DNA of 43,684 nt from Polyangiaceae bacterium. Its GTDB lineage: Bacteria > Myxococcota_A > Polyangia > Polyangiales > Polyangiaceae. Below, piece by piece: positions 25,710-34,325 of this stretch. A program made the position numbers and the translations under genes. Position 1 is the stretch's first letter, and each line of letters begins with the position of its first letter. The notes beneath the pieces were generated by a model. The model was not told the origin of the DNA. It searched no databases and worked only from the letters and a program-made list of their open reading frames with translations. The stretch covers positions 1 to 43,684 of the forward strand of contig WQYX01000029.1 in NCBI GenBank assembly GCA_009781005.1. The letters are read 5' to 3'.

Positions 25710-27440
25710 TCAACCTTCTCGCATCTCGTGGATATTGACGGGAGGCGGGGCGCCACGCTCCTTTGACGGCCGTGCAGGACCTGGCGCTGGCGGTTGTGTC
25801 TCCGGGCTCGGTGACTTCGCTGGCGTGTTCAACATGAACGGTCGCGCGTTCGCCGTCGTGCAGGCGAAAACTTCATCGCGGTGAAATTCCCAATGCAGAT
25901 AAACATTGCCATCTGCCGAAATGATGGCGCTTGGCGCAGGGCCAAAGGGCTGCGCACGGTTGACGCTATCGAGTGCGGCAATATCGAATGACGTAATACC
26001 GCTCGTCTTGACGATACCCATCTTGATCACTCGCCCATCTTTGGGGTTCACGACGATCTCGAGACGCGTAATCAGCTTCTGATCGTTCATCGGGTGGTTC
26101 TTCGGCAGGTTGTCGAGCGAGCCGAGGAAGCTGTCGGCGAAGAACGGATGGATTCGATTGTGAATTTTATTGAGGTACGTGGCGAATGGAACCGCGGCGG
26201 TGTTGAGCGCGGTTTGGTTGCCCGGCTTCACGCTCGAGACATAGTTCTCGATCGCGTTGCGCCAACGTTCGAAGTTCGACGCCGTCCATGAGCCGCGATG
26301 TTCGCTCCTGCGACGCTCGCCATCAGCTTCGCGTTCTTTTCGGAGTTGATCGGACCCGACGACAGCGACAACTCCATTTTGCGATAAGTTCAGGTTCACT
26401 TGACCAGGGCCGGGTTGACCGCCGAGCCCGAGCCATTTGGTGTGACCCTTGGTCTCTGGCATTGGCCTGTTCTGGTTCGTCGTGCCGGCAACGGGATCGC
26501 TCATGCTCGCCTCTGCACCCGGGCGAATGGGGTTGAACGACCACGCGCCACCTTGTGCCACTTCGGTGGCTGAGGAAGGGGGCGTGCCCGGCACGAGCTC
26601 GGCGGGCGGTTCGACGGATGCTCGCGCCGGGCGGCCGTCGCCACCGGCTCTGGGTGGTGCGTTTGCTGCGGGCTGATTCAACGCGACTGCGCCTGGAGGC
26701 CTCTCGAGGGGGCGCGGATCCTTCTGGACCTCGAACTCGGTGCCCTTCTCACCGGGCGTCCGATCCTTTTCTCCTTTGTGCTCGTCGCTGTCCGCGATCT
26801 TCGTGCGTTCGCTGTCGCCGACGTGATCCTTCGGTCCACCGGGCTTGTTCGCGCCCGGCGTCGGATTCTCGTCGTCTTGGTCGTGCGAGGTTTGCGTTGC
26901 AACCGTTTCTTCATCAACCTTGTTGGCTTCGTCGGCGATGAACTTCGCGTTCGGGTTGTCTGCCTGGTTCTTCTTCGCGTGCTGCTTCACCGCGATGCGA
27001 CTGTCAGGCTTGAGCGGAACCTCGTCGAGCTTCTTCAGCGGATCCTTGCTCTTCGTGACGATCTTGATCTCTTGCTTTGGCGGTTCTGGTCTCTTCGGCT
27101 CGTCCGGCTTCTTCGGCTCGTCCGGTTTCTTGGGTTCTGGCTTGTTCTCCGCTGCCGGCTTCGGTGGTTCGGCTTCGTCGTCCTTGGGCTTGCCTTCTTC
27201 CACCACCGCGACGTCGAACGTCACCTCGGTCGAGCGAGTGCGATCACGCGCCTTCGATCCGAGCATGGAAATATAGCGACGGTCGTCGTTCTGTTGACGG
27301 AGCTCTTTGGACACCTCCTCGGTGCCCCCGCCGAACATGAAGTGCGCGCATATGGCCGCGCAAATCCAGAGGACGATGGGCGTCTCTGGCGACCGACGGA
27401 AAAAAATGTCGGTCGGAGTTGGGCGGTCTATGCGTCTCAT
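25710..27440 (-). CDS. long TonB-family energy transducer-like protein
   Basis: A 576-aa protein with a short cytoplasmic N-terminus, one membrane helix (about residues 20-37) and a very long Pro/Lys/Glu-rich periplasmic stretch (about 80-300; repeats such as PKKPDEP). The C-terminal TonB-like domain spans about 415-540 (LITRLEIVVNPKDGRVIKMG; SGITSFDIAALDSVNRAQPFG). TonB proteins pass proton-motive energy to outer-membrane receptors. No ExbB/ExbD genes are adjacent. It lies 136 bp downstream of, and on the same strand as, the metal ABC genes, so a role in metal uptake is possible. Confidence 0.9.
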   Translation of the reverse strand: MRRIDRPTPTDIFFRRSPETPIVLWICAAICAHFMFGGGTEEVSKELRQQNDDRRYISMLGSKARDRTRSTEVTFDVAVVEEGKPKDDEAEPPKPAAENKPEPKKPDEPKKPDEPKRPEPPKQEIKIVTKSKDPLKKLDEVPLKPDSRIAVKQHAKKNQADNPNAKFIADEANKVDEETVATQTSHDQDDENPTPGANKPGGPKDHVGDSERTKIADSDEHKGEKDRTPGEKGTEFEVQKDPRPLERPPGAVALNQPAANAPPRAGGDGRPARASVEPPAELVPGTPPSSATEVAQGGAWSFNPIRPGAEASMSDPVAGTTNQNRPMPETKGHTKWLGLGGQPGPGQVNLNLSQNGVVAVVGSDQLRKEREADGERRRSEHRGSWTASNFERWRNAIENYVSSVKPGNQTALNTAAVPFATYLNKIHNRIHPFFADSFLGSLDNLPKNHPMNDQKLITRLEIVVNPKDGRVIKMGIVKTSGITSFDIAALDSVNRAQPFGPAPSAIISADGNVYLHWEFHRDEVFACTTANARPFMLNTPAKSPSPETQPPAPGPARPSKERGAPPPVNIHEMREG

Positions 27441-27464
27441 CGAGAGCGATCGGGTGCGAGAACA

Positions 27465-27483
27465 GTGCCTTGTCGTAAGGCAC
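27465..27483. promoter_or_regulatory. 19-bp inverted repeat upstream of the TonB-family gene
   Basis: gtgcctt-gtcgt-aaggcac is a perfect 7-5-7 inverted repeat lying 25 bases before the start codon, where a repressor would block transcription or translation. It does not match the Fur or Zur consensus that I know. Confidence 0.45.
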
Positions 27484-27576
27484 GATCAACGCCCTATCAC
27501 GCTAGCATCGCCCTTCGCACCCTTCCATCCAGCGCACATGTAGCTCGAATGCTCGAGGTCGCGTTGCGGCCGTACG

Positions 27577-28356
27577 TCACCCGCGCTCATGCGGCATCGA
27601 TCGATGATCGCCGGAAGAGATGTGGATCGCGGACAGCGTTTCGTCGGCGGAGAGTTCCGACCATAGGCCCCATGCGCGCACGCGTTGCTCGAGGTAGAGG
27701 ACACGCTTTGCACAGCGCGCGATGGCGTGAGCATCATGCGTGACGAGGATGGTGGCGACGACGTGTCGTTCGGCGATCGCCGCCAGCGTGTCCACGATGG
27801 CGATCTTGCCGTGCGTGTCGACGCCCGCCACGGGCTCGTCGAGGATGAGAATCTTGGGATTCGTAGCGAGCGCGCGTGCAAGCAAGACACGCTCCGTTTC
27901 GCCGCCCGACAGATCACGCATCCTTGCGTGCGCGAGATGTGCCGCGCCCGTTTTTTCGAGGACGCTCATCGCCAGATCGCGTTCTCGCGCCGTGATGCGC
28001 AAAGGCCAGCGTCCGCGTACGTTCGCGATGACGATCTCGATGGGTGACGCCGGAAAATCGCGATCGAACGCCTTGCGCTGAGGAACGTAGCCTACCCATC
28101 GCCGACCTTGCACGGGCAAGAGTCCCTCGATGTGCACAGTCCCGGTGTCGGCTTCAACGAGACCAAGGATGATTTTGAGCAGCGTGGTTTTTCCTGCGCC
28201 GTTCGGTCCGCACAGGCACAAGAGCTCGCCTTTTGGAACGTGAAACGTGACGTTGTCGAGGACGACTTTGTCGCCGAAGCGTTTGGTGACGGATACGACG
28301 TCGACGACGCGCGCCGCATCTGCGGGAGGCGGCGTCCCGCGAAGCGACGTCGTCAT
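27577..28356 (-). CDS. zinc/manganese-type ABC transporter, ATP-binding subunit
   Basis: A 259-aa ATPase. Walker A is GPNGAGKTT, the ABC signature is LSGGETERVLLARAL, and Walker B is ILILDEPVAG followed by VDTHG. TRANSPORTER-type Q-loop and switch His (TILVTHDAH) are present. The YVPQRKAFDRDFP motif is typical of the ZnuC/MntB/TroB group. The gene overlaps the binding-protein gene by 4 bp. The matching membrane permease is not in the window, which is unusual for this family. Confidence 0.93.
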   Translation of the reverse strand: MTTSLRGTPPPADAARVVDVVSVTKRFGDKVVLDNVTFHVPKGELLCLCGPNGAGKTTLLKIILGLVEADTGTVHIEGLLPVQGRRWVGYVPQRKAFDRDFPASPIEIVIANVRGRWPLRITARERDLAMSVLEKTGAAHLAHARMRDLSGGETERVLLARALATNPKILILDEPVAGVDTHGKIAIVDTLAAIAERHVVATILVTHDAHAIARCAKRVLYLEQRVRAWGLWSELSADETLSAIHISSGDHRSMPHERG

Positions 28357-29318
28357 CGAAACGCCTCTTTCCCGAGGTAGTTTTCGAGAGACACGACGTT
28401 GAAGCGAATCATCTTCTCGTAGCTGTCCGTTGCATCGGCGCCGCCGATGGGATCGAGCACGCCGAGTGCAACGTGCGCCTCGTTGGCGAGAATTTTTGCA
28501 GGCCTCGAATCGAGCTGCGGCTCGCGAAAGAGCACGTCGATATTTTTCTCGGCGACGAGATGGAGGACGTTGCGGACGTATGCGCCCGAGGGCTGTGAGC
28601 CGGGGTAGGGTTCGAGCACGGCGAGGACGACGAGATCGTAGCGATCCGCGAAGTAGCCGAAGCTGCCGTGAAAGGTGATGAAGGCGCGCGTCCGAAAGCG
28701 CTTGGTGCGTGCCTCGACCTCGTCATCGAGCGCGGCGAGGGATGCGTCGACGATCGCCGCGCGATCGCGATAGGCATCTGCGTGCGAAGCATCGATCAGA
28801 GCGAGCTCGCGCGCGATGGCAGCAACGATGGCGCGCGCGCGTCGCGGATCGAGCCACACATGAGGATCCACGGCGCCGTGTTCGTGTTCGTGATGCCCGC
28901 GTCGTAACCACGAAAGAGAGTCCTCTTCTTCGACGGGGCGGGCGTGGAGGACGAGCGTTGGCACGTGCTCGCCGACCGCGAGCAGGCGTGCACGCGGTGC
29001 TGCATCATGCACAAGCTTGTTCATCCACGGATCGAGCCCGAGACCAACGACGACGGCGAGCTCGGTGCTCGCGACCGTTTCGACGTCCTTCGGCGTCGGG
29101 TCGAACGTGTGCTCGCTCCGACCAGGCGCAAGCAGCAGCGTGACGTCGGCGTCCGGACCTGCGATGCGTCGAGTCAGATCGTAGATGGGGAAGATCGAGA
29201 CAGCGACGCGGAGTCGAGAGACAGGCGACGTGCGGTGATGCGAGCACGCGAGCGAGGACATTGCGACGATCGCGACGAGCGCGATGAGATGACGCGATAA
29301 CGGCAGAGGCGCGGCCAT
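28353..29318 (-). CDS. zinc/manganese-type ABC transporter, substrate-binding lipoprotein (ZnuA-like)
   Basis: A 321-aa cluster A-I metal-binding protein. A signal peptide with lipobox (MSSLAC) is followed by the family start RVAVSIFPIYDLTRRIAG. Metal ligands are visible as EHTFDPTPKD, the His in DPHVWLDP, the His in FITFHGSFGYFADRY, and a late acidic ligand near DPIGGADAT. A short His-rich loop, HHEHEHG (about residue 160), is a hallmark of zinc rather than manganese binding proteins. ATG 29318 was chosen over the long upstream frame because it yields the signal peptide. Confidence 0.93.
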   Translation of the reverse strand: MAAPLPLSRHLIALVAIVAMSSLACSHHRTSPVSRLRVAVSIFPIYDLTRRIAGPDADVTLLLAPGRSEHTFDPTPKDVETVASTELAVVVGLGLDPWMNKLVHDAAPRARLLAVGEHVPTLVLHARPVEEEDSLSWLRRGHHEHEHGAVDPHVWLDPRRARAIVAAIARELALIDASHADAYRDRAAIVDASLAALDDEVEARTKRFRTRAFITFHGSFGYFADRYDLVVLAVLEPYPGSQPSGAYVRNVLHLVAEKNIDVLFREPQLDSRPAKILANEAHVALGVLDPIGGADATDSYEKMIRFNVVSLENYLGKEAFR

Positions 29319-29363
29319 GGTGCGGTGAATGAGTGTGATAAGAGCAGGAGCCGACGAGGACCG

Positions 29364-30326
29364 ATGAAGAGACAACCCGCAAGTGACGTGCCGAAGAAGC
29401 GTCACGCGCGTGCGAGAATGCGCCGGGCGATCGCGACGCCGCGTGTGTCCTTCGCAGAGCTCGAGATCCACACCGAGGACGGCGTTGCGCTGCGCGCGGT
29501 GGTCCATGATCCAAAGGAGGGCACGCCGCTTCGTGGCACGTGCGTGTTCGCTCACGCGATGTTTGCGAGTAAGAGCGAATTTGGTAGGCGCGAGGGCAGG
29601 GGCCTTGCGGACGCGTACGCCGCGCTCGGCTTTCGCACGATCGCGTTCGACTTCCGTGGTCATTCTGGCAGCGCGATGCGCGCGGACGAGGAGTGGGGTT
29701 ACGACGATCTCGTGCGCTTCGATCTGCCGGCGGTCGTCGATTGCGCGCGCGCACGAAGCGAAGGCCGTCCGGTCATCGTGGTTGGTCACTCGCTCGGGGC
29801 GCACGTAGCGCTCGCCGCGCAAGGCACTCGGCGCATCGACGTCGACGGGATCGTGGCTGTTGCGGGCAACGTCTGGCTCCGTGAGTTCGAAACTTCACGC
29901 GTGCGCGCGGTCGCAAAGCTCGCCCTCATGACGGCGCTGCGCGGGGTGGCGCGGCGCATCGGCAGGTTCCCGGCGCGCACGATTCGCTTCGGAAACAACG
30001 ACGCTTCGGCGCGTTTCATCGAGGATCTCGCACGCACGACCCTCCACCATGCGTGGACGAGCGCGGACGGTCGCGATGACTACCTCGCGGCGCTCGCGAA
30101 CGTGCAGATCCCCGTGTGCGCCGTGGCAAGCGACGGAGATCGCCTTTTCTGTCACCCCGCATCGGCCGAGAGATTCGTGAGGCGATGCCGCGGACCCGTT
30201 CGATGCATGCGTATTACGCACAGTGATGACGGCGGGCCGCCACCCGGTCACATGAGTCTCGTGACGAGCGACCGCGCGCGCCGGCCGCTCATCGCCGCGC
30301 TTCAGTGGGTCGTGGCCCCCAAATAA
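29364..30326 (+). CDS. alpha/beta-hydrolase fold protein
   Basis: A 320-aa hydrolase, probably cytoplasmic. The strand and oxyanion region are GTCVFAHAMFASKSEF, the nucleophile elbow is VVGHSLGAH (Ser), and a likely acid is in CAVASDGDRLF. The final His is probably in PPPGHMSLV. The form is that of lysophospholipase or 2-hydroxy-6-oxo-hydrolase relatives, but the substrate cannot be named. The N-terminus (about 25 residues) is very basic. Start could be GTG 29325 or ATG 29364; the latter is preferred. It diverges from the ZnuA-like gene, with only 45 bp between starts. Confidence 0.85.
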   Translation: MKRQPASDVPKKRHARARMRRAIATPRVSFAELEIHTEDGVALRAVVHDPKEGTPLRGTCVFAHAMFASKSEFGRREGRGLADAYAALGFRTIAFDFRGHSGSAMRADEEWGYDDLVRFDLPAVVDCARARSEGRPVIVVGHSLGAHVALAAQGTRRIDVDGIVAVAGNVWLREFETSRVRAVAKLALMTALRGVARRIGRFPARTIRFGNNDASARFIEDLARTTLHHAWTSADGRDDYLAALANVQIPVCAVASDGDRLFCHPASAERFVRRCRGPVRCMRITHSDDGGPPPGHMSLVTSDRARRPLIAALQWVVAPK

Positions 30327-30359
30327 CGCGCATATTGAGATATGACCTTATTCTTTCAT

Positions 30360-31313
30360 ATGAAGAATTTTGCTGTCGTCGGCGTCGGTGGATACATCGC
30401 TCCGCGCCACCTTCGCGCCATTCGCGATACGAAAAACCGTCTTGTTGCCGCCGTGGATCCAAACGACTCGGTCGGAGTTTTGGATCAATACACATTCGAC
30501 GTACGCTTCTTTACGGAGGTCGAACGGTTCGACCGTCACCTCGAGAAGTTGAAGCGCGGCCCTGAAGAGAGCCGGCTCCATTTCCTCTCCGTGTGCTCGC
30601 CCAACTACTTGCATGATGCACATTGCCGTCTCGGGTTGCGCGTTGGCGCAGACGTCATTTGCGAAAAACCGCTCGTCATCAACCCGTGGAATCTCGAGCC
30701 GCTCGCCGAGCTCGAAAGAGAGACCGGCCGGCGCATCTACAACGTGCTGCAGCTCCGCGTTCACCCCGCCCTCATGGCTCTACGAGACAAGCTCGCGCAC
30801 GAGAAACCCGGGCGGCCCCACGACGTCTCGCTAACGTACATTACCTCCCGCGGGCGCTGGTACGACGTGTCGTGGAAGGGCGAATCGGAAAAGAGCGGCG
30901 GAGTCCCAACGAACATCGGAGTCCACTTCTTCGATCTGCTTCTCTGGCTTTTCGGTCCGCTCGACATATCGCGCGTGCACCTCGCCGAGCCTCGACGGAT
31001 GTCGGGCTTCCTTGCGCTCGAGCGCGCCAACGTGCGCTGGTTCTTGTCCGTGGAGGAGCGAGATTTGCCTTTCCAGGCCGAACCGGGCAAGCGCACCACG
31101 TTCCGATCCATCACGGTCGACGGACAAGAGATTGAGTTCTCCGAAGGCTTCGCCGATCTTCACACGCGCATCTACGAGGAGATCCTTGCCGGGCGCGGTT
31201 ACGGAATCCAAGTGGCCAAACCGTCGATTGAATTGGCGTACAGGTTGAGAACGTCATCGCTTTCGCCACTCGATGACACCGCGCATCCCGCCGCCCGTGG
31301 AGGCATGCGATGA
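30360..31313 (+). CDS. wbpB: UDP-GlcNAcA 3-dehydrogenase (WbpB/WlbA-like, Gfo/Idh/MocA family)
   Basis: A 317-aa NAD-dependent oxidoreductase. The Rossmann start is KNFAVVGVGGYIAPRHLRAI. The catalytic Lys lies in DVICEKPLVINPWNLEPL. The family-specific stretches ERFDRHLEKL and GGVPTNIGVHFFDLLLWLFG match WbpB/WlbA, which oxidises C3 of UDP-N-acetylglucosaminuronate. ATG 30360 is preferred to 30342 because relatives start MKNF. It is first in a three-gene cassette that overlaps the aminotransferase gene by 4 bp and supplies its 3-keto substrate. Confidence 0.93.
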   Translation: MKNFAVVGVGGYIAPRHLRAIRDTKNRLVAAVDPNDSVGVLDQYTFDVRFFTEVERFDRHLEKLKRGPEESRLHFLSVCSPNYLHDAHCRLGLRVGADVICEKPLVINPWNLEPLAELERETGRRIYNVLQLRVHPALMALRDKLAHEKPGRPHDVSLTYITSRGRWYDVSWKGESEKSGGVPTNIGVHFFDLLLWLFGPLDISRVHLAEPRRMSGFLALERANVRWFLSVEERDLPFQAEPGKRTTFRSITVDGQEIEFSEGFADLHTRIYEEILAGRGYGIQVAKPSIELAYRLRTSSLSPLDDTAHPAARGGMR

Positions 31314-32431
31314 AGGTGCGCGCCTTGGATCTCCACGCCCAATTTCGCGATGTGGGCCGCGACGTGCGCGCAGCGATCGATCGCGTGATTGCCTCGCAGC
31401 AATTCATTCTTGGGTCCGAGGTGCAATCCCTCGAACAGGAGATCGCGGCGTATTCGTCGGTCGCTCATGGCATTGGTGTCTCTTCGGGAACGGACGCGAT
31501 TCTCGTTGGACTCATGGCCCTTGGTGTCGGCCACGGCGACGAGATCGTGACGACTCCGTACACCTTCATCGCAACTGCAGCGTGCATCGCGCGTCTCGGC
31601 GCGCGCGCCGTTTTTGTGGATATCGATCCGCGCACGTATACCCTCGATGCGAACAGTCTCGACGCCGCGATCGGAGCGCGAACGCGCGCTATCGTGCCCG
31701 TTCATCTTTTTGGGCAAATGGCGGACATGGACCAGATCCTCGCGGTTGCGGCTGCGCGTCACGTTCCCGTCTTCGAGGATGGCGCGCAGGCAATCGGCGC
31801 TCATCGCCGCGGCCGTCCCATGGGCCGCGGCTCGCGTGGCGCAGCACTGAGCTTCTTTCCTTCGAAGAATCTCGGATGCATGGGCGACGGCGGAATGGTC
31901 ATGAGCGACGATGCGGACTTCGCCTCGCGCGTGCGCTTGTTACGGAATCAGGGGCAAGAGCCGAAACATCGTAGCCAGATGGTTGGAGGCAACTTCCGGC
32001 TCGATGCCATGCAAGCTGCCGTTGTGCGCGCGAAGTTGCCATACCTCGAAGGCTGGACGCGTGCGCGGCAGAATCATGCGAAGGCCTACCGCGCGGCATT
32101 CGATCAGGCGAAGATCGATCCCGAGCTCTTGTCACTCCCGTATGAGGCCAACGGCGCGCACCATGTTTATCACCAGTTCGTCGTGCGCACGCCGAAGCGT
32201 GATGCGCTGCGCGCGCACCTTGAAGCGCGCGGAATCGAATGCGCCGTGTATTACCCCCTGCCGATGCATTTGCAGTCATGCTTTGCTGCGTGGGGATACG
32301 CGGAGGGCGATTTCCCAGAGGCCGAACGTGCCGCGCGCGAGAGCCTTGCGCTGCCCATCTACCCCGAGCTTGCGCCCAGCGCGAGGGAGTACGTGGTGAA
32401 CGAAGTCACGGCATTCCTTTCACGCGTTTGA
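31310..32431 (+). CDS. wbpE: UDP-3-oxo-GlcNAcA aminotransferase (WbpE/WlbC-like, DegT family)
   Basis: A 373-aa PLP-dependent aminotransferase of the DegT/DnrJ/EryC1/StrS group. It begins VRALDLHAQFRDVGRDV and shows GVSSGTDAILVGLMALGVG. The PLP Lys is in SFFPSKNLGCMGDGG, and EDGAQAIGA lies before it. It would put an amino group at C3 of the sugar nucleotide, using glutamate. The ATGA overlap with the wbpB-type gene and the acetyltransferase 12 bp downstream make the pathway assignment firm. Confidence 0.94.
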   Translation: MKVRALDLHAQFRDVGRDVRAAIDRVIASQQFILGSEVQSLEQEIAAYSSVAHGIGVSSGTDAILVGLMALGVGHGDEIVTTPYTFIATAACIARLGARAVFVDIDPRTYTLDANSLDAAIGARTRAIVPVHLFGQMADMDQILAVAAARHVPVFEDGAQAIGAHRRGRPMGRGSRGAALSFFPSKNLGCMGDGGMVMSDDADFASRVRLLRNQGQEPKHRSQMVGGNFRLDAMQAAVVRAKLPYLEGWTRARQNHAKAYRAAFDQAKIDPELLSLPYEANGAHHVYHQFVVRTPKRDALRAHLEARGIECAVYYPLPMHLQSCFAAWGYAEGDFPEAERAARESLALPIYPELAPSAREYVVNEVTAFLSRV

Positions 32432-32443
32432 ATCTGACCCCCC

Positions 32444-33064
32444 ATGACCACCGATTCAACGTATTTCGTTCACCCTACGGCGGTGGTCGATCACGGTGCG
32501 GTGATCGGCGACGGAACCAAGATCTGGCACTTTTCTCACGTCTCCACGGGCGCCGTTCTCGGACCGCGCTGCAACCTTGGTCAGAACGTGTTCGTTGCCC
32601 CACACGTTCGCCTTGGAGCAAACGTGAAGGTGCAAAACAACGTCTCGCTTTATGAGGGTGTGGAGCTCGAAGACCATGTCTTTTGTGGACCGTCGTGCGT
32701 ATTTACGAATGTCACGAATCCGAGAAGCGAGATCGTCCGCAAAGGCCAATACGAGCGCACCTTGGTTCGGCGCGGCGCCTCGATTGGCGCCAATGCCACC
32801 GTCTTGTGCGGAGTTACGATTGGCCGTTACGCATTGATCGCCGCGGGGGCGGTTGTCACGCAGAAAGATATCCCCGACTACGCGCGGATGCTTGGTGTTC
32901 CCGCGCGCCAGGAAGGTTGGGTAAGCCGCCACGGGCACCCGCTTACGAATCCTGATGCAGAAGGCGTCTTTCGGTGTCCGGAGAGCGGATGGCGTTATCG
33001 GGAAATCGAGCCCGGGCATCTCGTCTGTATCGACTGGAATGAAGATCGTCCGCTTTCGACATGA
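32444..33064 (+). CDS. wbpD: UDP-3-amino sugar N-acetyltransferase (WbpD/WlbB-like)
   Basis: A 206-aa left-handed beta-helix acyltransferase. Hexapeptide-repeat turns run from about residue 8 to 135 ([37 protein letters not shown]). The C-terminal segment has CPESGWRY, typical of this subfamily. It acetylates the 3-amino group to give UDP-2,3-diacetamido-2,3-dideoxy-glucuronate, a sugar used in O-antigen and capsule-type polymers. The required UDP-GlcNAc 6-dehydrogenase and any epimerase or glycosyltransferase are not in the window. Confidence 0.94.
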   Translation: MTTDSTYFVHPTAVVDHGAVIGDGTKIWHFSHVSTGAVLGPRCNLGQNVFVAPHVRLGANVKVQNNVSLYEGVELEDHVFCGPSCVFTNVTNPRSEIVRKGQYERTLVRRGASIGANATVLCGVTIGRYALIAAGAVVTQKDIPDYARMLGVPARQEGWVSRHGHPLTNPDAEGVFRCPESGWRYREIEPGHLVCIDWNEDRPLST

Positions 33065-33077
33065 AGTTGGATGTTCT

Positions 33078-34310
33078 TCACTCTTCAATCAAAACAGCGG
33101 CGCTGAGCGCGTGGTCGTCGGTGGGTCCCGCCTGCACGCGTGCGTAGAGCCCGCATGCCTCGCCGGCAACCAAAAATACGCCGTGGTTGACGCTCTCGCC
33201 GTGCGGACCCTCGTGCGCTTTGAAATATCGTTGCGCAATCCACCGGCCTTTCCGCGCATGGGCAAGGGATGCGCGCCACATCTCGTCGGTTACGGCACGG
33301 CCGACAATCACTTCGTCACCCTCGGCACCGTAATCGCTTTTCAAAACCCACTCGGCTTTCTCTCTCTCGAGCTGCTCTCTGTCAAAGGCCTCGAGCCTGC
33401 GCGTGATGGGCACGTGCCTATGGATGACCTCCTGCGCATCACACGAAAAACGATCCATCTGTTCCCACATGAATGCCATTGCACGCTTGTTCTGCGGCAC
33501 CACGGATCCGAATGGATTGACGATCGCGCATGACCCATCCAGCATTGCCGAAAGCACGGCACGCATCGCTTGCTCGAGAGGCTCCTTGTCCGCGAGCTCT
33601 TCATCGTCCCATGCGCTCGTGCGCTCACCCCACCAGTCCGTTTTGTAATGACGGAGCATCAGCGAGATGGGGTCGCCGAAGAGCGTGAGTCCCCGCTCGT
33701 CGTGACAGAGGTTGTAGGGTGAGCCGACGGCGATTTCCCACCCGCGCGCCTCGAACGTCTTCCTGTACAAGCGCACGAGTGACAGATCTTCGGGGATCTC
33801 CGTCGGGTAAACGATGCCCGCGCGTCTCTGGACTGCGCGCGTCGTGACCATTTCGACGAGCGATTCCGCCATGTCTGCGAAGCGCGCAGGGAGATCGCGA
33901 TTGGGGTCGATCGCGTCCGGATTCGACGAGGAATGGAGCTCACCGAGGACAACGGCCTCCGCCTCCCCGGTTGGTGTGTCGCAATTGAGTTCGGCGAATT
34001 TCAAATCATTGTCTGTGACGAACACATCCGCGCGCGCAATACCGTGCCAGAGCGGCTGCGACGCGAGCCACATCGCTTTCTGAAATGGAGAAAGGCAAAA
34101 GAACGAATCGAGCAGCGCCGGCTCATCCGCCACGAGCAGACAGAGCTCATTATAAATTTCGGCCACGGCCTCTGCAGCGCGATACATCCCGTGCATGGTT
34201 GCTCGCGACAAGATGACGGGCTCCTCACGAAAGCGCGGTTCACCCCCAAGCCACGGATCGGTGACGAGCCCGTTGGTGACGAGGCGGCGAGCGAAGTCGT
34301 CGTAAGCCAT
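33078..34310 (-). CDS. glutathionylspermidine synthase-like ATP-grasp protein (YjfC-like)
   Basis: A 410-aa protein of the glutathionylspermidine synthase/preATP-grasp family. Conserved-looking features include FAELNCDTPTGEAEAVV (substrate acid cluster), the ATP-binding VLKSDYGAEGDEVIVG, and WIAQRYFKAH. The N-terminal amidase domain of the bifunctional E. coli Gss is absent, as in YjfC. The true substrates of YjfC-type proteins are unknown; an amide bond between a carboxylate and an amine or peptide is expected. It lies 15 bp downstream of a DUF350 gene on the same strand, a pairing also seen in the E. coli yjf operon. Confidence 0.85.
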   Translation of the reverse strand: MAYDDFARRLVTNGLVTDPWLGGEPRFREEPVILSRATMHGMYRAAEAVAEIYNELCLLVADEPALLDSFFCLSPFQKAMWLASQPLWHGIARADVFVTDNDLKFAELNCDTPTGEAEAVVLGELHSSSNPDAIDPNRDLPARFADMAESLVEMVTTRAVQRRAGIVYPTEIPEDLSLVRLYRKTFEARGWEIAVGSPYNLCHDERGLTLFGDPISLMLRHYKTDWWGERTSAWDDEELADKEPLEQAMRAVLSAMLDGSCAIVNPFGSVVPQNKRAMAFMWEQMDRFSCDAQEVIHRHVPITRRLEAFDREQLEREKAEWVLKSDYGAEGDEVIVGRAVTDEMWRASLAHARKGRWIAQRYFKAHEGPHGESVNHGVFLVAGEACGLYARVQAGPTDDHALSAAVLIEE

Positions 34311-34325
34311 CGATTGATTGGACTC

